This document shows, piece after piece, positions 19,037 to 27,449 of a DNA stretch of 64,000 nt. This DNA comes from Candidatus Merdivicinus faecavium. Lineage in GTDB: Bacteria > Bacillota > Clostridia > Oscillospirales > Ruminococcaceae. Location: the NCBI GenBank assembly GCA_018716285.1, contig DVKD01000052.1, positions 99,806-163,805 on the forward strand, written 5' to 3'. The notes beneath the pieces are model-generated. The model was not told the DNA's origin. It saw nothing but the letters and a program-made list of their open reading frames with translations, and ran no database searches. Positions within the stretch are counted from its first letter, which is position 1. Each line of letters begins with the position of its first letter. Made by a program: the position numbers and the translations under genes.

Positions 19037-19717
19037 ATGTTTAACAAATCCAAAAAGGAAAAGGACACCTACGGCATCGTCGGTCTGGGCCGGTTCGGCT
19101 ACGCGCTGGCTATCGAGCTCGCCACATCCGGCGCCGACCTGCTCGTGCTGGACCGGGATGAGGAAAAGGTGCGCGAGCTGCGGGAATATACCGAGAGCGC
19201 CTATGTAGTCAAGAGCCTGGACAAAAAATCCCTTTCCGAGACCGGCATCCAGAACTGCGACGTCGCGGTCGTCTGCATCGGCGAGCAGATGGATACCTCC
19301 ATCCTCACCACATTAAACCTGGTCAGCCTCGGCATCCCCACCGTCATCTCCAAAGCGACGAGCATCGAGCACGGCGAAATCCTCGAAAAGCTGGGCGCTG
19401 AGGTCGTGTACCCCGAGCATGATATGGCGGTCCGGCTCGCCCACCGCCTGGAAGCGTCCAGAACGCTCGACTTTATCCAGCTGAGCGAAAAGCTCAACAT
19501 TTCCAAGTTTCTCATCCCCGAGCGGATTGTCGGCAAGACCGTCCTTTCCGTCAACCTCCGCGGGAGGTTCGGCATCAACATCATCGCGCTGGAAAATAAC
19601 GGCGCCCTGATCGAGACCGTCGCCCCGGACTACGTCTTCGAAAAGGGCGACATCATGTTTGTCTCCGGCAGCAAGGAGGGCTTGAACCGCCTGGCCGAAT
19701 GGAGCGAAAAAGCCTGA
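19037..19717 (+). CDS. ktrA: KtrA/TrkA RCK regulatory subunit
   Basis: 226 residues. The RCK Rossmann fold has GLGRFGYALA and an acidic LVLDRDEEKV end of strand 2. A C-terminal RCK_C domain (about 140-220) follows, with FEKGDIMFVSG. The octamer binds nucleotides and gates KtrB. AGGAGG precedes the ATG. The last gene of the four-gene potassium operon. Confidence 0.92.
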   Translation: MFNKSKKEKDTYGIVGLGRFGYALAIELATSGADLLVLDRDEEKVRELREYTESAYVVKSLDKKSLSETGIQNCDVAVVCIGEQMDTSILTTLNLVSLGIPTVISKATSIEHGEILEKLGAEVVYPEHDMAVRLAHRLEASRTLDFIQLSEKLNISKFLIPERIVGKTVLSVNLRGRFGINIIALENNGALIETVAPDYVFEKGDIMFVSGSKEGLNRLAEWSEKA

Positions 19718-19787
19718 GCCGGCCTATTTTCACGGGGAATCAGCAGATCGCGCAAGTATTGGCAAGGCCGATATTTGCGCGATTCTA

Positions 19788-19816
19788 TTGCCAATAAAAT
19801 CCATCTGTGCTATAAT
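19788..19816 (+). promoter_or_regulatory. Promoter of the glycosyltransferase pair
   Basis: TTGCCA (19788-19793), 17 bases, then TATAAT (19811-19816) preceded by TGC, an extended -10. The leader is about 130 bases. Confidence 0.75.
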
Positions 19817-19951
19817 AAGGGATAGCTGTAGCCAGCGCAAAATACTTTGTGAATTTTCCGGATTTTTCCGGCAATATTGATATCGAGAACAGGCAGGGCT
19901 CCCATAAACTGGCTCCGCCATCTGCTCCAAACGGGAGGGAGTTATCACATA

Positions 19952-20947
19952 ATGGATAAAATTGCTGTTTTGATACCTTGTTACAATGAGGCGAAAACCG
20001 TTCAGAAGGTCGCTGAGGATTTCAAGCGGGTGCTGCCGGAGGCGCATATCTACGTCTACGACAACAACTCCACCGACGGAACGGATGAGCGCGCCAGAAA
20101 AGCGGGCGCCACCGTCTGCTATGAGTACCAGCAGGGCAAGGGCAATGTCGTCCGCCGGATGTTCCAGGACATCGAGGCGGAGTGCTACATCCTCACCGAC
20201 GGAGACGATACCTATCCGGCGGAGTTTGCGCCCCAGATGGTCGAAAAGGTGCTGAACCGGCGGACGGACATGGTGGTCGGCGACCGGCTCTCTTCCACCT
20301 ATTTTACCGAAAACAAGCGGCCGTTCCACAACTTCGGCAATACCCTCGTGCGCTTCTGCATCAACCATATCTTCAAAAGCGACATCAAGGACATCATGAC
20401 CGGCTACCGGGCCTTCAGCTACCGCTTCGTCAAGACCTTCCCGGTCCTCTCCAAGGGCTTTGAGATTGAAACGGAGATGACCATCCACGCGATTTCCATG
20501 AATATGGCGCTCGACAACGTCGTGATCGAATACCGCGACCGGCCGGAGGGAAGCGAATCCAAATTGAACACCTTCCGGGACGGCTTCAAGGTGCTGCGGA
20601 CGATCTTCAACCTTTTCAAAAACTACAAGCCCTTCCAGTTCTTCTCCCTCATCGCGCTCATCCTCCTGGTGGTCGCCGCGGCGTTTTTCCTGCCGCTGGT
20701 CTGGATGCCTTTCCGCCAGACCGGGATGGTGGAGCGGTTCCCGACCCTGATCGTCTGCTGCTTCACCGTGCTGGCCGCCCTCCTTTCCTTCTTCAACGGG
20801 ATGGTGCTCGACTCCATCCGGCAGAAGGAAAAGCGCGAATTCGAGTTCCGGCTCTCCCTGCTGAGCATCCTCCAAAACAGGCTGTTCAGACATGAGGGCC
20901 GCTGCGGGGAGGAGGAAGTGTGTGAAAACAGACAGAATCAGCAATAA
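19952..20947 (+). CDS. GT2 glycosyltransferase, membrane-anchored
   Basis: 331 residues. The start of the GT-A fold is IAVLIPCYNEAKTV, with ILTDGDDTYPAE carrying the D-x-D metal site. Two C-terminal hydrophobic helices lie at about 233-258 and 270-295. This layout resembles polyprenyl-phosphate sugar transferases. GGGAGGGAG precedes the ATG at 19952. It overlaps the next membrane gene by 26 bases, so the two are translationally coupled and may add one sugar to a surface polymer or lipid. Confidence 0.82.
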   Translation: MDKIAVLIPCYNEAKTVQKVAEDFKRVLPEAHIYVYDNNSTDGTDERARKAGATVCYEYQQGKGNVVRRMFQDIEAECYILTDGDDTYPAEFAPQMVEKVLNRRTDMVVGDRLSSTYFTENKRPFHNFGNTLVRFCINHIFKSDIKDIMTGYRAFSYRFVKTFPVLSKGFEIETEMTIHAISMNMALDNVVIEYRDRPEGSESKLNTFRDGFKVLRTIFNLFKNYKPFQFFSLIALILLVVAAAFFLPLVWMPFRQTGMVERFPTLIVCCFTVLAALLSFFNGMVLDSIRQKEKREFEFRLSLLSILQNRLFRHEGRCGEEEVCENRQNQQ

Positions 20948-22622
20948 GCAGGCAGGGCGTTTTTCAAGTCTCTGGTGCCACGCGGCCGCTATCCTGTTCG
21001 CGCTGTTCATGGTTTTCGGCCGCTCCTTTGAAAAACGCGACAGCTGGGAGCTGGTCCTCGAAGACGGTACGACCATGCTGCTCTCCCTCGTGCAGGGGAT
21101 CTGCTGGTACCTGGCCTTCCTCCTGGCGGTCAGCTGGCTGTTCCGCTTCCTCGACCGGGCGCTGGCGGCCGACAGCGCCGCGCATGCCCCCGACGGGCGG
21201 AAGGCCGGCGTTTTCCGCCTGCTGGCCGGAAAGTACTTGGCCCAGCTGGAAACCCATCCCGCCCGGACGGCCTTCTGCACCCTGATTCTGGTCAATCTCC
21301 CCTATATGGTCCTTTCCTACCCCGCGATCTTTATGGGCGATACGCCCAGCCAGATCGGGCAGGCTTTGGCCTCCCGGGAGCTCACCAACCATCACCCGAT
21401 CACCCACACCCTTCTGATCTCCTTCTTTCTGCACATCGGGGATCTGCTGGGCAGCGACAACGCGGGGATTTTCCTGTACACCCTCACCCAGACGCTGGCC
21501 ATATGCGCCGTCATGGCCTGTGCGGTCAAGGCGCTGGCCGAAATCGGGGTGAACCGCCTGCTTTTGGCGGGCATCCTCCTCTACTACTGCGTCCATCCCA
21601 GAATTTCCGCCTTTTTCTTCCTGGTGACCAAGGACGTGCCCTATGCGGCGTTTTTCACCCTGTTCTACGTCACATTATTTAAGCTGCTGCGCGGCGCGCC
21701 CTTCCGGAAACGGGATTATGCGGCCCTTGGGGCCGGCATCGTCGGAATGATCTGCCTGCGCAACGATGGGCAGTACGTCATCTTCCTGACCCTGCTCCTC
21801 GCCCTCCTTTACAAGGCGGCCCGCAAAAAGGCGCTGGCTTTTCTGGGGGTGGCGGCCGCCGCCGTCCTTTCGCTCAACTGGATCGTCTTCCCGCTGCTCA
21901 ATGTGGAGCCCGGCTCGATCCGGGAGATGCTCTCGCTCCCCTTCCAGCAGACCGCGCGTTACCTGCGGGACGCGGGCTGGGACGTTACAGAGGAGGAAAA
22001 GGCGGCCATCGACCGGGTGCTCGATTATGACGTGCTGGCCGAAAGCTACGACCCCGACCTCTCCGACAACGTAAAATCGACCTATCACGGCGAGACGGAG
22101 GACCTGAAGGATTACTTCTCCGCCTGGTTCCAGATGCTGCTGCGGCATCCCGGGATCTACATCCAGGCGACGATGAACAACTATTACCAGTATTTCTATC
22201 CGGGCGAGAGCCTCTTCAACGGTTACACCTACAGCTGGGGCGGGCAGGTGATGGAGACGGTCAACGACGCCGAAAGGACCGACTTCCACCTTCCGGAACA
22301 GCTGCAAAGCCTGCGCGAGGGCTACCAATCGCTGCGGGAGGATACCTTCCGCACCCCGCTGCTCTCCTGGCTGAACTCGCCGGCGCTCTACACCTGGGCA
22401 GCCATCCTGTATCTGCTTTACTGCCTGCGCAGAAAGAGCTTTGTGGGCTTTGTATACGGCGTCCCCATGCTGGTGCAGATGCTGATCTTCATCACCGGCC
22501 CGACCAACGGGGCCTATTGCCGGTATGAGTATCCCATGCTCATCTACCTCCCGGCGGTCCTGCTGCTGGGGCTGCGGCTGATGGGGATCCCGCAGCGCAG
22601 ACAGGCAGACGACGCTATCTGA
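20922..22622 (+). CDS. Large polytopic membrane protein, possible GT-C-like (DUF6020-like)
   Basis: 566 residues with about ten to twelve hydrophobic helices. Loops include YPAIFMGDTPSQIGQAL and NHHPITHTLLISFFLHIGD, which recall DUF6020-type proteins and the acidic first loop of GT-C transferases. I took the GTG at 20922 because GGAGGAGG lies 7 bases before it; the ATG at 20892 lacks a site. Coupling with the GT2 gene suggests the GT2 enzyme supplies a lipid-linked sugar that this protein uses or moves. That is inference. Confidence 0.6.
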   Translation: MKTDRISNKQAGRFSSLWCHAAAILFALFMVFGRSFEKRDSWELVLEDGTTMLLSLVQGICWYLAFLLAVSWLFRFLDRALAADSAAHAPDGRKAGVFRLLAGKYLAQLETHPARTAFCTLILVNLPYMVLSYPAIFMGDTPSQIGQALASRELTNHHPITHTLLISFFLHIGDLLGSDNAGIFLYTLTQTLAICAVMACAVKALAEIGVNRLLLAGILLYYCVHPRISAFFFLVTKDVPYAAFFTLFYVTLFKLLRGAPFRKRDYAALGAGIVGMICLRNDGQYVIFLTLLLALLYKAARKKALAFLGVAAAAVLSLNWIVFPLLNVEPGSIREMLSLPFQQTARYLRDAGWDVTEEEKAAIDRVLDYDVLAESYDPDLSDNVKSTYHGETEDLKDYFSAWFQMLLRHPGIYIQATMNNYYQYFYPGESLFNGYTYSWGGQVMETVNDAERTDFHLPEQLQSLREGYQSLREDTFRTPLLSWLNSPALYTWAAILYLLYCLRRKSFVGFVYGVPMLVQMLIFITGPTNGAYCRYEYPMLIYLPAVLLLGLRLMGIPQRRQADDAI

Positions 22623-22637
22623 AATTCGTATCCGAGA

Positions 22638-22669
22638 AAAACGCCCGCGGCGCATCTGCCCGGGCGTTT
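22638..22669 (+). terminator. Terminator of the glycosyltransferase pair
   Basis: AAACGCCCG pairs with CGGGCGTTT across a 13-base loop, 16 bases after the stop, followed by a pyrimidine-rich CACCTTTT. Confidence 0.75.
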
Positions 22670-22785
22670 CACCTTTTATCAGCATTTGAGGAGCTATGAT
22701 CCATTTTGCTGCCTTGGCTTTGTGGAAACAGGCCGTGATGGAAATGAGATCATCATGGAACTGGAGTTTTAAGATTGCGCAGAAA

Positions 22786-22822
22786 AAATCCTCCGCACGG
22801 CGGTAAGCCATGCGGAGGATTT
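22786..22822. terminator. Bidirectional terminator before the MATE gene end
   Basis: A perfect 12-bp stem (AAATCCTCCGCA with TGCGGAGGATTT) has a 13-base loop. A tracts on both sides serve both strands. It ends the minus-strand MATE transcript. Confidence 0.8.
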
Positions 22823-22845
22823 CCTATTTGCAGATCTATGCCCTA

Positions 22846-24207
22846 TCAGCCGGCAGTCTGCGCGCCTTCCGCCTGATCCAGGCGGCGCATCTCCTTGCGG
22901 AAGCGCAGGAGGAGGACGCCGGCCAGCATAGCTGCCAGGGCGGAGGTCGCGGCAAAATTGAGCCAGATCCCCGTCAGCCCGAGCGCCCAGAAGACGCCGA
23001 TAAACAGCAGCGGGAAGGCCAGCGCCGTGCAGACGGAAATGAGGGTCGCATAAACGGATTTTTCAACCGCCAGCATGTAGCCTTGGGCCGCGAATCCAAA
23101 CCATTTGGTCAGATAGGTCGCGCTGAACAGCTGCAGCGCCAAAACAGCGGTCGACAGGAAGGCCGCGTCCATATCCTGGACAAAGAGCCCTGTGATCTGC
23201 CGCGGGAAGAGGAAAATCACCACAGCCGACAGGAGGGAGATCGCCGCGCCTGCGGTGAAGCAGCACCGTTCGATCGCCCGCACCCGGTCACGCCGTCCCG
23301 CGCCCCAGTTGTAGCCGACCGCCGGCTGGAGGGAGTCGCAGACGCCGTAAAGGATGGGCTGGACAACGCCGTCCACATACATGAGCACGCCGTAAATTGA
23401 GACAGCGCTCTCCCCGCCGAACCGCAGCAGCACCATGTTCATCAGGATGGAAGTGATGCGGCCGGCAATGTTCGAGAGGAAATTCGGCGTGCCGCAGGCG
23501 ATGATCTGCCGGATCATCTGCAGGCGGAAACGCGGGCGGATGAAATGCAGCGCCAGCTTCCCGCGGGCAAATACAAAAAAGGCGGCCAGTGCGCAGACAA
23601 ACATGCTGGCGCAGGTCGCCAGCGCCGCTCCCCACACCCCAAACCGGAAAACGTAGAGGAAGAGGAACTCCAGCAGCATGCTCAGCGCGGACATGAAGAT
23701 GTTGAGGGCCATGCTGCCCCGGATCTTGCCGCTGATGCGCAGGAAATTGTCCATCGCGAAGACAATGGTGGTCACAGGGGAACAGAGGGCGTACACCCGC
23801 ATATATTCCACCGCCATGCGGGCCAGCTCCCCCTCCGCCCCCATCATCCCGATGAGGAAGGGGGCCGCCGCATACAGCGCTGCGCCGATAACCGCGCCGG
23901 TCCCCACAATCATGATGCAGGCGCAGGTAAAGATGTTGTCCGCCTCGTCCTGCTGCTTTCTGCCCAGGCTGATGGCGATAGGGACGGCCGCCCCCACGCC
24001 GATGAGGTCGGCCAGCGAAAAGTTGATGATGACAAAGGGGAACGCCAGATTTAACCCGGCAAACGCCGTTTCCCCCAGGAACTGCCCTACGAAAATCCCG
24101 TCCAACAGCCCGTAAAGGGAAGAAGCCAGCATACTGATTGCGCCGGGAATTGCCGCCAGGAAAAACAGCCGGACAGGGGGCGTTTTTGCAAAGAGATTGG
24201 ATTCCAT
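22846..24207 (-). CDS. MATE-family efflux transporter
   Basis: 453 residues with twelve hydrophobic helices in two MATE halves. The N-terminus ASSLYGLLDGIFVGQFLG and the helix 7 region ITSILMNMVLLRFGGESAVS are typical of the DinF/clostridial MATE branch. It would export a drug, dye or metabolite by Na+ or H+ antiport. The ATG at 24207 has AAGGAAG before it; upstream codons belong to the leader. It is a single gene with its own strong promoter, a leader of about 220 bases with three repeats, and a bidirectional terminator. Substrate unknown. Confidence 0.88.
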   Translation of the reverse strand: MESNLFAKTPPVRLFFLAAIPGAISMLASSLYGLLDGIFVGQFLGETAFAGLNLAFPFVIINFSLADLIGVGAAVPIAISLGRKQQDEADNIFTCACIMIVGTGAVIGAALYAAAPFLIGMMGAEGELARMAVEYMRVYALCSPVTTIVFAMDNFLRISGKIRGSMALNIFMSALSMLLEFLFLYVFRFGVWGAALATCASMFVCALAAFFVFARGKLALHFIRPRFRLQMIRQIIACGTPNFLSNIAGRITSILMNMVLLRFGGESAVSIYGVLMYVDGVVQPILYGVCDSLQPAVGYNWGAGRRDRVRAIERCCFTAGAAISLLSAVVIFLFPRQITGLFVQDMDAAFLSTAVLALQLFSATYLTKWFGFAAQGYMLAVEKSVYATLISVCTALAFPLLFIGVFWALGLTGIWLNFAATSALAAMLAGVLLLRFRKEMRRLDQAEGAQTAG

Positions 24208-24213
24208 AATACA

Positions 24214-24430
24214 CTTCCTTGTTCGACGTGGTTGAAAACTGCAAAGGCAGAAAGAACGGCCTTCTGCCCCGGGTTTCACGCATTTGTGCGAAACCGCAGC
24301 CAGCCTGGACAGCTGACCTCCCTGCTTTTGCCGGCTGCAATCCCATGTATGTGCGAATCCGCAGATGAGCAGGGGCGCATTTTTCCCGCTTTTCCCCGCC
24401 ACGGTTTTACGCACAGCGCGAAGCCACAGT
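24214..24430 (-). promoter_or_regulatory. Long structured leader of the MATE gene with three imperfect repeats
   Basis: Between the predicted start of transcription (about 24431) and the ATG lie three imperfect units spaced about 65 bases. On the minus strand the units at 24364 and 24299 begin CTGCGG(A/T)TTCGCACA. The unit near 24426 begins GTGGCTTCGCGC. Each continues into a GC-rich run with (G)AAAAGC or CAGAAGG. The third can fold as GGTTTCGCA with TGCGTGAAACC. It does not match FMN, cobalamin, THF or yybP elements as I know them. A cis-regulatory role is inference. Confidence 0.45.
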
Positions 24431-24437
24431 GTATTGT

Positions 24438-24466
24438 ATTATAGTACGAACCCTGTCGATTGTCAA
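24438..24466 (-). promoter_or_regulatory. Promoter of the MATE gene
   Basis: On the minus strand TTGACA (24461-24466), 17 bases, then TATAAT (24438-24443), a perfect consensus. Confidence 0.88.
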
Positions 24467-24482
24467 GGAGATGGAATATGTT

Positions 24483-24541
24483 TATACAAGATGACGGAGA
24501 GGCCGGCAATACGGGGGCCGGCCTCTCCATCATCTTGTATA
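24483..24541. repeat. Long near-perfect palindrome (25-bp arms)
   Basis: Arms 24483-24507 and 24517-24541 are inverted copies with a single mismatch around a 9-base loop. It lies 15 bases after the CPBP protease stop (minus strand) and just upstream of the MATE promoter. It probably acts as a terminator, but it has no clear T tract and is far longer than the other terminators here. Confidence 0.75.
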
Positions 24542-24555
24542 GCGAAAATGCGATA

Positions 24556-25350
24556 TCAGCGGCCGCATTCCGCGCAGCGCTTTGCAAAAAAGCGCATCCA
24601 CAGCCAAACGCTTGCCAGAATACAGACAGCGCTGAAAACAACATACCGCGCGGCCGAGCCATAAATCAGCTCTACCCAAAGGGAGTCCTCCGGCAGCAGC
24701 AGGCTTGGAAGGGAGGCGAGGTTGAAGCCCAGATGGGCCAGGACAGCCGTGCTCAGCGTCCCCGTCCGCTCGGTCATGACGGCAAAGCAGAAGCCCATCG
24801 CAAAGGCGTAGCAGATCCAGACCGGGTGCAGGTGCGCCGCCCCGAACAGCAGCGCCGACGCCGCCCCCGCGAGCCAGACCGGCATCGCCTCCCGGAAGGA
24901 CCGGTAGATCATCCCGCGGAAGATGAGCTCCTCCCCCACCGGCGCCAGCAGCACGATGGCGAGGATGGAGAGGACAGACTGGTTCGGATCATACGCCGCC
25001 GCGGACTGCTCGGCATAGCCGGCAAGCCAGCTTGCAGGCAGCAGGTTTAAGAGGAAGCTGACCGCCCCGTTGCCCAATAATCCCAGCGCAAAGGCGGCGA
25101 TGTGGCGGGAAAGCGGGGCTTCCCGCGGCGCAAACCCGGCCGACTCGCGCGGCCCCCTGCCCCGCAGGGCATAGAGTCCCAGAAGCAGCAGGGCGGTGAG
25201 GATAGTCGAGAAGTTCTCAAGAAAGACGAGGACGCCCTCCTGCCAGGAGGCGGGGAGGAAGAGCTGGGCGCAGATCCAAAGCCCCGCCGGCAGCAGCAGG
25301 AAGACGGCGTACATGGCGAGCCCGCGCAGAATGGCAAGTACCTTTTTCAT
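24556..25350 (-). CDS. CPBP-family intramembrane metalloprotease
   Basis: 264 residues with about eight hydrophobic helices. The conserved motifs are EELIFRGMIYR (around residue 140), LFGAAHLHP and VLAHLGFNL, the Glu/His set of the CAAX protease and bacteriocin-processing (Abi) family. It sits in the membrane and may cleave prenylated or peptide substrates. It starts 4 bases after the GH13 amylase stop, so the two are made together, which is unusual for this family. Role unknown. Confidence 0.85.
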   Translation of the reverse strand: MKKVLAILRGLAMYAVFLLLPAGLWICAQLFLPASWQEGVLVFLENFSTILTALLLLGLYALRGRGPRESAGFAPREAPLSRHIAAFALGLLGNGAVSFLLNLLPASWLAGYAEQSAAAYDPNQSVLSILAIVLLAPVGEELIFRGMIYRSFREAMPVWLAGAASALLFGAAHLHPVWICYAFAMGFCFAVMTERTGTLSTAVLAHLGFNLASLPSLLLPEDSLWVELIYGSAARYVVFSAVCILASVWLWMRFFAKRCAECGR

Positions 25351-25354
25351 CCGC

Positions 25355-27208
25355 TCACCCCTCCATCAGCCGCAGGATGGCGCCGCTCCCCGGGGAAAGG
25401 CGGAGGGCGGCGCCCTTCAGCTCTGCCTCGCCGACCGGCAGCAGCAGTTCCGCCCTGCCGGGCAGGTCGATGGTCCGGACGCTGTCCGCCGCGCAGACAG
25501 CGGTCACGATGCTGCCGCGGCGGTAAGCGGCCACCCCCTCGGCGGCCGAGAGGAACTGGATCTCCTCCCGCATCGCCTTGGCGTTTTTGCGGCGGATCTG
25601 GCCCAGGCGCTTAAAAAATCCAAGCAGCTCCTGGTCCTCCTGCCCCCAGGGGTAACAGCGGCGGTTCCAGGGGTCGCGGAAGCCGGTCAGCCCCGCCTCA
25701 TCGCCGTAATAGAGGCTCGGGAAGCCGGGCAGGGTGTACTGGATGAGGGAACTGAGCTGGAGCCCCCGGCCGCCGCGGGCGAGCTCCTCGTCGGTCGGCT
25801 GGTAGTTGCCCTGCTCGAGCCCGTCCACCTGCCGCCGGACCCCCAGCACCGTGCGGGCGCGCGGGGTATCGTGGGTGGAAAGGGGATTCATCAGGGTTCG
25901 GATCGCGGGGCGGGGGTAGTGGTCGAGCAGCTCGAGAATCCGCCTGCGGAAAAGCCGCGCGTCCCCGCCCTCGACAAAATCGAGGACCGCCGTCCGCCAG
26001 GGGTAGTTCATGACGCTGTCGAGCTGGCTGCCCAGCAGATAGGACCGCCGCTGCCCGTAGCTCTCCTTGTTGGAGGCGTCCTCCCAGACCTCGCCCAGGA
26101 TGTAGGCGTTGGGGGATTTCTGCTTGACCCTGCGCCGGATCTCCTCCAGGAAACCGTCCGGCAGCTCGTCTGCCACGTCGAGCCGCCAGCCCGAGGCGCC
26201 GCGCTTCATCCAGTAGCTGAGGACGCCGTTTGGGCCGCAGATGAATTCCCGGTAGGAGGGTTCCTCCTCATTGACGTTCGGAAGGGTCGTAAAGCCCCAC
26301 CAGCAGTCGTACTCGGTCCGCTCCTCGTTTTCAAACCGGTACCAGGGCGCGTAGGGGGAGTCCGGCGACTGCCAGGCCCCGATGTCCGGATAATGGCCGT
26401 CGCGGTTGAAATAGCGGCTGTCCGACCCGGTGTGGGAAAAGACGCCGTCCAGAATCACCCGGATGCCGCGCTTAGCCGCCTGCTGGCAGAGGCGCTTGAA
26501 ATCCTCCTCGGTGCCCAGATACGGGTCGATCGCCATGTAGTCGCCGGTGTTGTAGCGGTGATTGGAGGCCGACTCGAAGATCGGGTTCAGGTAGAGGATG
26601 GTCACGCCCAGCATCGCAAGATAATCGAGCTTTTCAATGATCCCCTTGAGGTTGCCGCCGAAAAAGTCGTTGGCCTGGTAGTTCGGGACATCGGCCTTAA
26701 AGAGAGGGCGGCCGTACCAGTTGCGGTGCAGGCTGCGGCTCCCGGGAGTCGCCGGGAGCGGCGTTTTGCCGCTGCGCCGGAAGCGGTCGGGGAAGATCTG
26801 GTACATGATCCCCGTATCCATCCCCTGGGGGGTCGCAAAGGCGGCGTCATAAACGGTGAGCTGCCATTCCGGCAGGAAATCGCGGATCATCGCCCGCGCT
26901 TCCTCATCCCGCCCGACAAACAGGATCCCCCAGTCCGCCTCGATTTCAAAGCGGTAGAAGTAAAGGCCCCTTTTTGCGACAGAAAATTCCCCTGCATATA
27001 TGGTAAACTCAGGGGTGGAGTCCGTCTTCTGCATGAGGATTGTCCGTGCGCTGTCCTCCCCGTCCAGCCGCAGCTTGAGGCAGAGTGAACGAGCCTGGAA
27101 GCTTTTTTCGATATAAAAGCGCAGGCTGACCTTTTCATTCTCGGCAACCGCCCCGAACGGCGTCTTGCAGGACAGGTCCCACGCGTCATAGTAAATTACT
27201 GGATTCAC
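25355..27208 (-). CDS. GH13 alpha-amylase-family enzyme, neopullulanase-like
   Basis: 617 residues without a signal peptide, so cytoplasmic. An N-terminal beta-sandwich (about 1-125) precedes the barrel entry MYQIFPDRF. The four GH13 regions are intact: DGVFSHTG (about 253), GWRLDVADE (nucleophile Asp about 344), GEVWED (Glu about 373) and STHDTPR (Asp about 446). The layout is that of the GH13_20 neopullulanase/cyclomaltodextrinase group, which cuts maltodextrins and glycogen-derived dextrins. It is divergent from the glycogen operon and coupled to the CPBP gene. The exact specificity is inference. Confidence 0.87.
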   Translation of the reverse strand: MNPVIYYDAWDLSCKTPFGAVAENEKVSLRFYIEKSFQARSLCLKLRLDGEDSARTILMQKTDSTPEFTIYAGEFSVAKRGLYFYRFEIEADWGILFVGRDEEARAMIRDFLPEWQLTVYDAAFATPQGMDTGIMYQIFPDRFRRSGKTPLPATPGSRSLHRNWYGRPLFKADVPNYQANDFFGGNLKGIIEKLDYLAMLGVTILYLNPIFESASNHRYNTGDYMAIDPYLGTEEDFKRLCQQAAKRGIRVILDGVFSHTGSDSRYFNRDGHYPDIGAWQSPDSPYAPWYRFENEERTEYDCWWGFTTLPNVNEEEPSYREFICGPNGVLSYWMKRGASGWRLDVADELPDGFLEEIRRRVKQKSPNAYILGEVWEDASNKESYGQRRSYLLGSQLDSVMNYPWRTAVLDFVEGGDARLFRRRILELLDHYPRPAIRTLMNPLSTHDTPRARTVLGVRRQVDGLEQGNYQPTDEELARGGRGLQLSSLIQYTLPGFPSLYYGDEAGLTGFRDPWNRRCYPWGQEDQELLGFFKRLGQIRRKNAKAMREEIQFLSAAEGVAAYRRGSIVTAVCAADSVRTIDLPGRAELLLPVGEAELKGAALRLSPGSGAILRLMEG

Positions 27209-27284
27209 GGTTCATTCTCCTTTGCGTGTCGTACCCGGTCGGCAGCTGGCCGGACAAGGCATCCGGCTCTACCTGTTAATTTCT

Positions 27285-27313
27285 ATTATACAATGGAACG
27301 GCGCGAATGTACA
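27285..27313 (-). promoter_or_regulatory. Candidate promoter of the amylase-CPBP operon
   Basis: On the minus strand TGTACA (27308-27313), 17 bases, then TATAAT (27285-27290). The -10 is perfect, the -35 weak. The leader is about 70 bases. Confidence 0.6.
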
Positions 27314-27403
27314 CCGATTTCCGGAATTTTTCACATATCCATATCGCACAAAAATGATGCGAATGTTTCTACATAAAAGCTCCGCCTTTTTCATAGTCCA
27401 TTA

Positions 27404-27432
27404 TTTACAAAAACAGATACTTGTGATATACT
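27404..27432 (+). promoter_or_regulatory. Promoter of the glycogen operon
   Basis: TTTACA (27404-27409), 17 bases, then TATACT (27427-27432). It is the best plus-strand promoter before the GlgB-like gene. Confidence 0.75.
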
Positions 27433-27449
27433 GTAATTGTATCAATTAC
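27433..27449 (+). promoter_or_regulatory. Candidate operator at the glycogen operon start site
   Basis: A perfect inverted repeat GTAATTG-TAT-CAATTAC begins at the base after the -10 box and covers the expected start of transcription. A repressor bound here would block initiation. The binding protein is unknown. Confidence 0.5.

Noticed and set aside
24214..24430. Known riboswitch (FMN, cobalamin, THF, yybP-ykoY) before the MATE gene
   Set aside because: The conserved core sequences of these elements, as I know them, are not present. A database search would be needed to exclude rarer classes.
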